A stretch of DNA of 5,670 bases from Ghiorsea sp. (lineage in GTDB: Bacteria; Pseudomonadota; Zetaproteobacteria; Mariprofundales; Mariprofundaceae), in the NCBI GenBank assembly GCA_021772875.1, contig JAJFLD010000159.1:1-5670 (forward strand), given 5' to 3'. The position numbers and the translations under genes were made by a program. Positions 1 to 5,182 of this stretch are shown here, in pieces. A model generated the notes under the pieces. That model was not told the origin of the DNA and searched no databases. It saw only the letters and a program-made list of their open reading frames with translations. How positions within the stretch are numbered: the first letter of the stretch is position 1; each line of letters opens with the position of its first letter.

Positions 1-221
1 TAAAGAACATACCGTCAAACGATACCATTATGAAACACTGGAAAGCTTGAAGCATCACCTCATGAGTTTTTTATTACTTTACAACCACCAACGAAAACTT
101 AAAGCTCTAAAATATCAAACACCTTATGATAAAATCATTGCGCTTTATCAAGGGCTTGACGATAAAGACAAAACAATATTTTTTAATTCAAATCCAGACC
201 ATAAGACTTTGGGTCTAAACA
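1..221 (+). mobile_element. Right end of an IS481-like insertion sequence (left part outside window)
   Basis: The element's transposase reads rightward to this edge. On the minus strand the proposed tip reads TGTTTAGACCC from 221 inward, which fits the TGT...ACA ends usual for IS481-type elements. The adjacent minus-strand gene keeps a family-like protein sequence up to about base 222 and loses it beyond, which independently places the junction at about 221/222. An internal AGACC (196-200)/GGTCT (212-216) inverted pair lies within the presumed terminal repeat. The other end and the target duplication are outside the window, so the exact boundary is an inference good to a few bases. Confidence 0.72.
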
Positions 222-226
222 ATTAG
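2..226 (+). CDS. IS481-like transposase, C-terminal fragment (5' end outside window)
   Basis: This is the last 74 codons of a DDE (rve/integrase-core) transposase, read in frame 2 and ending at TAG 224-226. The visible part contains a VKRYHYETLESLKHH-type stretch, then YNHQRKLKALKYQTPYDKII. That matches the conserved end of the integrase core in IS481-family transposases (R-L-K-x-L-x-x-x-T-P-Y-E pattern). The tail ends in HKTLGLNN. The catalytic Asp, Asp and Glu are expected upstream, outside the window, so activity cannot be judged. If the IS tip is at 221, the last two bases of the final Asn codon and the whole TAG stop come from target DNA rather than from the element. An IS3-type assignment is the main alternative, but the C-terminal motif favours IS481. 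Confidence 0.8.
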   Translation, partial: KEHTVKRYHYETLESLKHHLMSFLLLYNHQRKLKALKYQTPYDKIIALYQGLDDKDKTIFFNSNPDHKTLGLNN

Positions 227-710
227 TCTTGTTCTTTTGAGCCGAACTTAACTTTAATAAAGAATGACCAAACGTAGATGCTGGGTTGCCTAGATACCCG
301 CTGACCAAGACTAAACTTACGGCATCATGTTCGCTTACCCATGCATTCAAAACCGTGCAATGCGTCAATGCTGCCTCGGCCATAGGCAAGTTTACATATT
401 GAGAAAGCCAAACATACCTTGCTGGAAATTGACATACGGCATGCCGTTGTGTTTTTGCATCCCACGGTTGCTCAAAAGCTTTTAGTGTAGCTTGCAATTC
501 CATTTCAGAATGCAACCTTCCTTCTTTAGACAAAAAGAATACTGTCGAAGTAATCTTACTCTCACCAGTATTAGCATCCACATGCAAAAGTTTCTGCCAC
601 TCAGCATGTTGGCTTAGCTCTCTAATGTTAGCTGCTGTCAGTTCTGTGCTATGGGCAAGGTGTAAGTTGTACAAGCAGGTTAGAAAAAAAATAAATATTT
701 TCGACTTCAA
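222..710 (-). pseudogene. DUF4105 / Lnb N-terminal periplasmic domain protein, 3'-truncated by the IS
   Basis: Only about 163 codons of the gene remain. The product begins with a hydrophobic signal peptide (K-S-K-I-F-I-F-F-L-T-C-L-Y..., ending near H-S). It then runs to the motif SGYLGNPASTFGHSLLKL, which is the hallmark of the DUF4105 family, now named Lnb N-terminal periplasmic domain after the Bacteroides lipoprotein N-acyltransferase. Family members are usually several hundred residues with C-terminal membrane segments; all of that is missing. The frame stays open into the IS and stops at 183, adding about 13 foreign residues. The chosen start is TTG 708-710, because AGGA (720-723) lies 9 nt upstream. 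The GTG at 735-737 would lie inside the terminator stem and gives a poorer signal peptide. The remnant may still be translated and exported, but without most of its domain it is probably non-functional. It lies downstream of the DUF3015 gene on the same strand. Confidence 0.8.
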
Positions 711-719
711 CGGCCTAAG

Positions 720-723
720 TCCT
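720..723 (-). promoter_or_regulatory. Ribosome binding site of the truncated DUF4105 gene
   Basis: Minus-strand AGGA lies 9 nt before TTG 710, directly after the T-run of the upstream terminator. It decides for the TTG start over the GTG at 737, which has no Shine-Dalgarno sequence of its own. Confidence 0.55.
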
Positions 724-725
724 AT

Positions 726-769
726 AAAAAACAACACACGCCCAAAAGGACGTGTGTGTTTATATTTTT
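726..769 (-). terminator. Intrinsic terminator of the DUF3015 gene, with T-runs on both strands
   Basis: The arms ACACACG (734-740) and CGTGTGT (751-757) pair perfectly around a 10-nt loop. Two further C-G pairs (742-743 with 748-749) can form inside that loop. On the minus strand the stem is followed by TGTTTTTT (733-726), as expected for termination of the DUF3015 transcript. On the plus strand it is followed by GTTTATATTTTT (758-769), so it may also stop transcripts leaving the IS. The minus-strand T-run ends only 2 nt before the RBS of the next gene. Confidence 0.8.
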
Positions 770-782
770 AAGTTTTAAATAC

Positions 783-802
783 TATGTTTTATTAAAAACA
801 TA
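783..802 (-). repeat. AT-rich inverted repeat after the DUF3015 stop codon
   Basis: TATGTTTT (783-790) and AAAACATA (795-802) form a perfect 8-bp stem with a 4-nt loop, starting 13 bp after the DUF3015 stop codon. It has only one G-C pair, so it is a weak hairpin. It may assist the stronger terminator downstream or protect the mRNA 3' end. Confidence 0.5.
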
Positions 803-815
803 AGTTAAACATTTT

Positions 816-1304
816 TTAGCTTTTAACTGCGCATTGAGCCGTTTGTGCATCAAACAATTGAAAAAGACCTTCTGATTTCTCAAATTGAGTTTTAACTGCA
901 TAACCAGGAGCTGCAACTTGGGCAGCAAAATCTTCGCGTACATTGCTTATAACATTCGCACCAGCACTTGCGTCACAATCTGCCGCAGCTACCAATGCAT
1001 CTAAATACTCACCTTCACCTTGTGACAACTCTTGCTCAAGTGGCAAATAAGAATCATGGATTAATGCCGCCATTTTCCCACCAGTGCCTTTACACATTTC
1101 TGGTGAGCTTGCATTAGATAAAACAGCAGTTGTACCTAAATCCCAAGTAACATTGGTAATAGCTGCCACAACTGGCGAGTTCTTTGCAATCATCGCGCCA
1201 AGTCCACATTGTGTGTAAATTGCACCAAAATCACGTGCGCCTGCTGTTTGAATTGCAGCCATTGCTGCAACCACTGCTAATGCTATCTTAAGCTTCTTTG
1301 TCAT
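816..1304 (-). CDS. DUF3015 family exported protein
   Basis: The protein has 162 residues and opens with a clear Sec signal peptide: a T-K-K-L-K basic start, a hydrophobic A/V/M-rich core and likely cleavage after A-G-A at residue 23. The mature part begins near YTQCGLGAMIAKNS and continues with NVTWDLGTTAVLSNASSPEMC. This CGLG...NxTWDLGTTA...SSP..C pattern is characteristic of DUF3015, whose function is unknown. Four cysteines (33, 71, 110, 158) fall outside the signal peptide, consistent with two disulfides in an oxidising periplasm. The start at ATG 1302-1304 was chosen over a longer frame from 1334 because GGAGGGA (1311-1317) lies 6 nt upstream and the signal peptide begins there. It sits 99 bp downstream of thyA and upstream of the DUF4105 remnant. 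Family identity is confident; its role is not known. Confidence 0.9.
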   Translation of the reverse strand: MTKKLKIALAVVAAMAAIQTAGARDFGAIYTQCGLGAMIAKNSPVVAAITNVTWDLGTTAVLSNASSPEMCKGTGGKMAALIHDSYLPLEQELSQGEGEYLDALVAAADCDASAGANVISNVREDFAAQVAAPGYAVKTQFEKSEGLFQLFDAQTAQCAVKS

Positions 1305-1310
1305 ATCTCT

Positions 1311-1317
1311 TCCCTCC
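1311..1317 (-). promoter_or_regulatory. Strong ribosome binding site of the DUF3015 gene
   Basis: Minus-strand GGAGGGA lies 6 nt before ATG 1304. It is among the best Shine-Dalgarno matches in the window and fixes the start codon. It suggests efficient translation of this exported protein. Confidence 0.8.
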
Positions 1318-1357
1318 GAATTTAACTCAAACACAATAATGGTTTGATAAGTTTTTA

Positions 1358-1363
1358 TTTATA
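1358..1363 (-). promoter_or_regulatory. Possible -10 element (TATAAA) for the DUF3015 gene
   Basis: Minus-strand TATAAA lies in the AT-rich gap after thyA and would start a transcript near 1351, about 47 nt before the DUF3015 ATG. The -35 region 17 bp upstream is poor. An alternative pair is TTGCTT with TATCAA at 17-bp spacing, slightly further downstream. Either would give the DUF3015 gene its own promoter. This is weak evidence in an AT-rich region. Confidence 0.3.
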
Positions 1364-1388
1364 ACGAAGCAAATCGTCGAATGAAAGT

Positions 1389-1400
1389 ATAGTTAACTAT
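1389..1400 (+). repeat. Perfect 12-bp palindrome ATAGTTAACTAT
   Basis: The sequence is its own reverse complement over all 12 bases and begins 3 bp after the thyA stop codon. With no unpaired loop and no following T-run it is a poor terminator. A binding site for a dimeric DNA-binding protein, upstream of the possible DUF3015 promoter, is one possibility. Confidence 0.5.
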
Positions 1401-1403
1401 TTT

Positions 1404-2234
1404 CTAAATCGCAATCGGGGCGCGGATGCCTTCGTGGCATTCGTAGTTTTCTAGAGTGAAATCTTCGTAGGTGAAATCAAAGATATTTTTGATTTCTGGA
1501 TTGATTTTCATGGTGGGCAAGGGGTAAACCTCACGAGCCAGTTGGGTTTTTACTTGTTCGAAATGATTTGAATAAAGGTGGGCATCGCCAAAGGTATGCA
1601 CAAAATCGCCTACTTCTAAATCGCATACTTGGGCGACCATCATGGTAAGCAGAGCATACGATGCGATATTGAAGGGGACGCCGAGAAAGATGTCGGCGCT
1701 GCGCTGATAAAGCTGGCAAGAGAGCTTGTTATCGGCGACATAGAATTGGAAGAATGCATGGCAAGGGGCTAAAGCCATTTTGCCTAGCTCGACATTGGCT
1801 TGGGGTGAAATGGATTCATCGGGCAAATCGGCCACATTCCATGCGGATACAATCAAACGACGAGAGTTTGGCTTGGCTTTGATTTGTTTTATCAATTCAT
1901 CAATTTGGTCAATGGCTTGCCCACTTGGGGTTGGCCAATTGCGCCATTGGTAACCATACACAGGGCCAAGCTCACCATCTTTTGCCCATTCATCCCATAT
2001 TTTCACACCGTTTTCTTTGAGGTAAACCGTGCTTGTTTCACCTTTGAGAAACCATAATAATTCATGGATAATAGATTTGAGATGCACCTTTTTGGTGGTC
2101 ACCAAAGGAAAACCTTCTGCAAGGTCAAAACGCATTTGATGGCCAAAAATAGATTTTGTGCCTGTGCCTGTTCTGTCCCCTTTCATCGTGCCATTTTTGT
2201 AGACATCCGACATTAAATTCAAATATTGTTGCAT
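1404..2234 (-). CDS. thyA: Thymidylate synthase
   Basis: ThyA methylates dUMP to dTMP using 5,10-methylenetetrahydrofolate, as a cytoplasmic homodimer. The 276-residue protein aligns end to end with E. coli ThyA (264 residues). Visible active-site features are R21 in DRTGTGT, W80/W83 in IWDEW, the R125-R126 pair that reaches across the dimer, catalytic C158 in ALAPCHAFFQFYV, D181, N189 in PFNIASYALL, and H219/Y221 in DAHLYSNH. The C-terminus APIAI is the usual one. Relative to E. coli there are about 13 extra residues (PDESISPQANVE region, ~138-149) just before the catalytic loop; from memory, this insertion is shared by many bacterial ThyA proteins. The start at ATG 2232-2234 matches the family N-terminus (MQQYLNLM) and has GAGGGG just upstream, so the 25 extra in-frame codons up to 2309 are not coding. 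No folA follows; the next gene is the DUF3015 gene. Confidence 0.98.
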   Translation of the reverse strand: MQQYLNLMSDVYKNGTMKGDRTGTGTKSIFGHQMRFDLAEGFPLVTTKKVHLKSIIHELLWFLKGETSTVYLKENGVKIWDEWAKDGELGPVYGYQWRNWPTPSGQAIDQIDELIKQIKAKPNSRRLIVSAWNVADLPDESISPQANVELGKMALAPCHAFFQFYVADNKLSCQLYQRSADIFLGVPFNIASYALLTMMVAQVCDLEVGDFVHTFGDAHLYSNHFEQVKTQLAREVYPLPTMKINPEIKNIFDFTYEDFTLENYECHEGIRAPIAI

Positions 2235-2237
2235 AAT

Positions 2238-2243
2238 CCCCTC
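2238..2243 (-). promoter_or_regulatory. Ribosome binding site of thyA
   Basis: Minus-strand GAGGGG ends 3 nt before ATG 2234, leaving 5 nt after its GAGG core. It supports the 276-residue start rather than the upstream ATG at 2309. Confidence 0.75.
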
Positions 2244-2270
2244 GTCAGCCGATAAAATCGCAGCTATGAT
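2242..2270 (+). promoter_or_regulatory. Probable sigma-70 promoter for the EF-hand gene and gltX
   Basis: A -35-like TCGTCA (2242-2247, 4 of 6) and a -10-like TATGAT (2265-2270, 5 of 6) stand 17 bp apart in the divergent intergenic region. Transcription would start near 2277, leaving a 5' leader of roughly 48 nt that contains the inverted repeat at 2287-2306. It was read by eye only. Confidence 0.45.
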
Positions 2271-2286
2271 TGCCCACTTTCCACGC

Positions 2287-2306
2287 AGGGTAAACCTTTT
2301 TACCCT
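2287..2306 (+). repeat. Inverted repeat AGGGTAAA-CCTT-TTTACCCT in the thyA/EF-hand divergent region
   Basis: Two perfect 8-bp arms (2287-2294 and 2299-2306) flank a 4-nt loop. The repeat ends 6 bp before the EF-hand gene's AGGAG. As RNA it would be a stable hairpin in that gene's leader. As DNA it could be an operator facing both divergent genes. No poly-T run follows, so it is not a typical terminator. Confidence 0.6.
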
Positions 2307-2324
2307 CACTTCAGGAGTAGCATC

Positions 2325-2609
2325 ATGCCTTTTCCCTTGTTTTTATTAACCTTAGCTGCTTTCTTGGCTCCGCAATGGGCAATAGCTGAGCCAGCCTCTG
2401 CAACGGATAAAGTTGTAGAAACATTTATGGCGCTAGACTTGGATGAATCAGCAACCGTTTCTTATGAAGAATATGAAATCATGGTAAAAGAACGCTTAGA
2501 TGAACGGTTTAAAGCAATGGACAAAAATGGCGATGGGCAAGTAAGCCCAGAAGAATACCGCGAATTTTGGACCACCCAAAAAGCTGAATATTATCGCCCA
2601 CGCCGCTAA
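2325..2609 (+). CDS. Small exported EF-hand calcium-binding protein
   Basis: The 94-residue protein has a signal peptide (hydrophobic residues 4-20, likely cleavage after A-I-A at 21), leaving a mature protein of about 73 residues. It contains two complete EF-hand loops: D38-x-D40-x-S42-x-T44-x-S46-x-x-E49, and D66-x-N68-x-D70-x-Q72-x-S74-x-x-E77. Each has every oxygen-donor position filled, so a paired Ca2+-binding domain is expected. There are no cysteines and no lipobox, so a soluble periplasmic or secreted protein is likely. The tail is aromatic and basic (YYRPRR). AGGAG (2313-2317) stands 7 nt before the ATG. The gene lies 27 bp upstream of gltX on the same strand, with no terminator between, so the two are probably co-transcribed. 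Its partner and biological role are unknown; similar two-EF-hand exported proteins act as Ca2+ buffers or sensors. Confidence 0.9.
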   Translation: MPFPLFLLTLAAFLAPQWAIAEPASATDKVVETFMALDLDESATVSYEEYEIMVKERLDERFKAMDKNGDGQVSPEEYREFWTTQKAEYYRPRR

Positions 2610-2636
2610 ATCAGAACGACATCAAGGAATATCTAC

Positions 2637-4031
2637 ATGACTGTTAAAACCCGCTTTGCTCCATCGCCAACTGGCATGTTACACATTGGTGGTGCTCGCA
2701 CTGCCCTCTTCTCATGGCTTTATGCGCGTCATTTTGGCGGCGAATTTGTGCTGCGTATTGAAGATACCGACAAAGAACGCTCTACAGATGAAGCCACCCA
2801 AGTGATTCTTGATGGTTTAAGCTGGCTTGGTCTTGATTGGGATGGTGAGCCTATTTACCAAGGGGCACGTCAAGATCTGCATATTGCCGCTGTTAAAAAA
2901 ATGTTGACCCATGGCAAAGCTTATAAATGTTATTGTAGTGCAGAAGAGCTTGAAAACATGCGTGAGAAACAACGCATAGCTGGCAAAAACACCATGTATG
3001 ATGGCACTTGCCGCCACCTCGACCCCAACGATACCTCAACAAAAGATGTGCCTTATGTAGTGCGTTTTTGTTCGCCTGAAGAAGGAGAGACTTGGGTTAA
3101 AGACATGGTCTTGGGCGATGTATGTTTCCCCAATGAAGAGATTGATGATTTAATTATTCTACGCAGTGATGGTAGCCCAACTTATAATCTTGCCGTGGTG
3201 GTTGATGATGCAGATATGGGCATTACACATGTCGTGCGGGGCTCAGATCATTTGAACAATACCCCACGCCAAATCCAACTCTATCAAGCATTAGATTTGG
3301 ATGTGCCACAGTTTGCCCATATCCCATTGATTCATGGTGCCGACGGGGCAAAGATGTCTAAACGACACGGCTCTGTAGCCATCACTGAATACCGTGAGAA
3401 AGGTTATCTACCACATGCCATGAACAACTACCTTGCCCGCTTAGGTTGGTCGCATGGTGATGATGAAGTTTTTTCACGCCAGCAATTGATTGAATTCTTC
3501 AACTTGGACAATGTTGGTAAAGGTGCCGCACGTTTTGACCAAGACAAACTAGATTGGCTTAATGCCCACTGGATTAAATCCAGTGATGCCAAAGATTTGG
3601 TTGCTGAAGTGAGCTATTTCCTAGCCCTTGATACATCACAAGGCCCCGCTTTGGTGGATGTGATCCCGACACTGCAAGAGCGCTCAAAAAATCTCATTGA
3701 ATTGGCCGATGGAGCACGTTTCTTTTATGTTGCCCCAAGTGAGTATCAAGAAAAGGCAGTCAAAAAGAATTTCAAGGAAGATACTTGGGGTTTGCTGGAT
3801 GCCTTTATCGCCAAAGCAGAGGCTGAAGTTTGGTCTGGCCAGGCGGCTCACCAATGGATTGAAGATATCTGCACTGCATCAGGTGTTAATATGGGCAAAT
3901 TGGCGCAGCCTATCCGTATTCTGATTGCCGGTGTGCCTGTGTCTCCACCCATTGACATCACACTTGCATTGCTTGGTAAAGAGGAAACATTAACTCGCCT
4001 TCAAGCTGGTATCAAAACCCTTAAAAGTTAA
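2637..4031 (+). CDS. gltX: Glutamyl-tRNA synthetase
   Basis: A class I aminoacyl-tRNA synthetase that charges tRNA-Glu in the cytoplasm. At 464 residues it is full length for bacterial GluRS. The N-terminal Rossmann fold carries the HIGH-type signature HIGG (16-19) within FAPSPTGMLHIGGARTA. The second ATP-binding signature is KMSKR (239-243). A zinc site is complete at C98, C100, C125 and H127, the same positions as in E. coli GltX. The segment SDGSPTYNLAVVVDDADMGITHVVRG is also diagnostic (its core lies at 178-202). The C-terminal ~140 residues form the helical anticodon-binding part. AAGGA (2624-2628) lies 8 nt before the ATG. Sequence by eye cannot decide whether the enzyme is discriminating or also charges tRNA-Gln for GatCAB. 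The 3' end overlaps the convergent HDOD gene by 11 bp. Confidence 0.98.
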   Translation: MTVKTRFAPSPTGMLHIGGARTALFSWLYARHFGGEFVLRIEDTDKERSTDEATQVILDGLSWLGLDWDGEPIYQGARQDLHIAAVKKMLTHGKAYKCYCSAEELENMREKQRIAGKNTMYDGTCRHLDPNDTSTKDVPYVVRFCSPEEGETWVKDMVLGDVCFPNEEIDDLIILRSDGSPTYNLAVVVDDADMGITHVVRGSDHLNNTPRQIQLYQALDLDVPQFAHIPLIHGADGAKMSKRHGSVAITEYREKGYLPHAMNNYLARLGWSHGDDEVFSRQQLIEFFNLDNVGKGAARFDQDKLDWLNAHWIKSSDAKDLVAEVSYFLALDTSQGPALVDVIPTLQERSKNLIELADGARFFYVAPSEYQEKAVKKNFKEDTWGLLDAFIAKAEAEVWSGQAAHQWIEDICTASGVNMGKLAQPIRILIAGVPVSPPIDITLALLGKEETLTRLQAGIKTLKS

Positions 4032-5067
4032 TCACTTTCACACGCCATAATTCTTTATTCACCCTAGGGTCTGCTGCGATTTCTTGTATACTGGCATTCA
4101 TCAATGCGCCGTATGCTGGTTTGGGCAAGGTCACCAAATGATGGCCGCCTTCAAGTTTAAAGTGTATGGCTAATAAATCTGCTATATAGACTGCTAAAAC
4201 TTCTTTGCGAATATGCTCTGGAATAACATCTGGTTCAGCAAATGCTGGATGATGATGAAAGGAAATGCCCTCTTGGATGGCGGCGGGCAAATGCCAATGT
4301 TTGGCTAACAACAAACCCGCTTCGACATGGCTAATGCCAAATATTTCTCGCTCAAAATGCAAATAACCCAACTCAAGATCAGCCTTGATTTGCTGGCGTT
4401 TTTTCAAAGATACATTGATGCCAATGCGCCCTAAATCATGCAATAGGCCAAGTGTACTGGCGAATCCCATATTGCAGCCTGGAATATATGTTGCACATAT
4501 GTTTGCCAAAGCTGAAGTGGCAATCGCATGTTTCCACAATACCTTGCTTTGGTATGGTGTTTTACCTGTCGAAGCCAAACCACCAATACAATATTTAGTT
4601 ACAATACCTTGCACAGCATTATAACCCAACAAAACAATCGCCTGTCCCAAGTCATTAATATCTTTAAGTGCCAAGGCATTGGCATGGCGTAAAACTTGCA
4701 CTGCCAAAGTCGGCTCATTTTTAATCAGCTGTGCGATTTTCCTGGCAGGCTCCCCCCCTTCAATAGCACGCAACAATTCAGGCCAAACCAGAGGCAAGGC
4801 AGGTATTTTATCTAAATGTTCTTGGTATTGCTTTTTCACCTCTCCATCTGCTGGTTCAGCGGGTTGGGTTACCGCCAACACCGCACCACTTTGTTTAAAA
4901 TCAAATTCTAAATAATCGTTTTCAAATGCTGCCGCTTTGGATGCCTTTGTTTTTGAAATGGCCGATTTTTTCTTTTTTTTACGCTGAGCAAGAGGCTGTT
5001 TCTTTGATTGTGCGAAGAAAACCCAAGCAATGAGAACCACTAAAATTGCAATGCCAACAAACACCAT
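4021..5067 (-). CDS. Membrane-anchored HDOD-domain signalling protein
   Basis: The protein has 348 residues. Residues 2-19 form one transmembrane helix, followed by a very basic linker (KKKKK at 30-34) and an acidic spacer to about 80. The HDOD domain then runs from about residue 85 to 305: LPLVWPELLRAIE, IKNEPTLAVQVLRHAN, AIVLLGYNAVQGIV. HDOD domains are HD-superfamily modules linked to signal transduction that often lack catalytic residues. Here an HD-like set is still present: H180, the H210-D211 pair in LLHDLGRIG, H247, H271/H272 in FHHHP, and D297 in ADLLA. Hydrolase activity is therefore possible but unproven. No GGDEF, EAL or receiver domain is fused. AGGAG (5074-5078) lies 6 nt before ATG 5067. 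A sigma-54-type promoter precedes the gene. The stop codon lies inside the 3' end of gltX on the opposite strand. Confidence 0.9.
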   Translation of the reverse strand: MVFVGIAILVVLIAWVFFAQSKKQPLAQRKKKKKSAISKTKASKAAAFENDYLEFDFKQSGAVLAVTQPAEPADGEVKKQYQEHLDKIPALPLVWPELLRAIEGGEPARKIAQLIKNEPTLAVQVLRHANALALKDINDLGQAIVLLGYNAVQGIVTKYCIGGLASTGKTPYQSKVLWKHAIATSALANICATYIPGCNMGFASTLGLLHDLGRIGINVSLKKRQQIKADLELGYLHFEREIFGISHVEAGLLLAKHWHLPAAIQEGISFHHHPAFAEPDVIPEHIRKEVLAVYIADLLAIHFKLEGGHHLVTLPKPAYGALMNASIQEIAADPRVNKELWRVKVINF

Positions 5068-5106
5068 AGACTACTCCTGTATGATTCTCACCTATGCCAT
5101 ACCCCA

Positions 5107-5122
5107 AGCAAAGGAAGTGCCA
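5107..5122 (-). promoter_or_regulatory. Sigma-54 (RpoN) promoter of the HDOD gene
   Basis: The minus strand reads TGGCAC, five bases, then TTGCT. This matches the conserved core of the -24/-12 consensus (TGGCAC-N5-TTGCW). The GG (5121-5120) and GC (5109-5108) are separated by exactly 10 bp. Transcription would start near 5096, giving a leader of about 29 nt that contains the AGGAG ribosome binding site. The correct strand, distance and location in a short divergent region make chance unlikely. Sigma-54 promoters need an enhancer-binding activator, expected upstream towards the TonB-like gene. Confidence 0.78.
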
Positions 5123-5152
5123 CAAAAGATGAAGCTGGATAAATAGGCTAGC

Positions 5153-5179
5153 ACACGTGTATATTTCGCATTGTACGTA
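5153..5179 (+). promoter_or_regulatory. Two ACGT-centred palindromes in the divergent region, possible activator sites
   Basis: ACACGTGT (5153-5160) is a perfect 8-bp palindrome and TACGTA (5174-5179) a perfect 6-bp one. Their centres are exactly 20 bp apart, about two helical turns. They lie roughly 60-80 bp upstream of the predicted sigma-54 start and just before the TonB-like ATG. Such short palindromes are common by chance, so regulator binding is a guess. Confidence 0.25.
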
Positions 5180-5182
5180 TTT

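Noticed and set aside
1305..1334. A ten-codon N-terminal extension of the DUF3015 protein from ATG 1334
   Set aside because: The extension would be translated across the strong RBS and would bury the signal peptide behind acidic residues.
1531..1719. Short alternative-frame reading inside thyA
   Set aside because: Same-strand shadow of a strongly conserved enzyme gene; no RBS and no recognisable protein.
2235..2309. A 25-codon N-terminal extension of thyA from ATG 2309
   Set aside because: Family N-termini match MQQYLNLM from 2234, which has its own RBS. The extension runs through the divergent intergenic region and inverted repeat.
2817..3017. Antisense frame inside gltX
   Set aside because: Lies wholly within conserved GluRS codons and has no homology features.
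3697..3924. Plus-strand +1 frame inside gltX
   Set aside because: Overlaps the conserved C-terminal region of an intact gltX; not a frameshift signature because the main frame is complete.
4385..4915. Two plus-strand frames opposite the HDOD gene
   Set aside because: They are antisense to a clear HDOD domain and lack an RBS or recognisable motifs.
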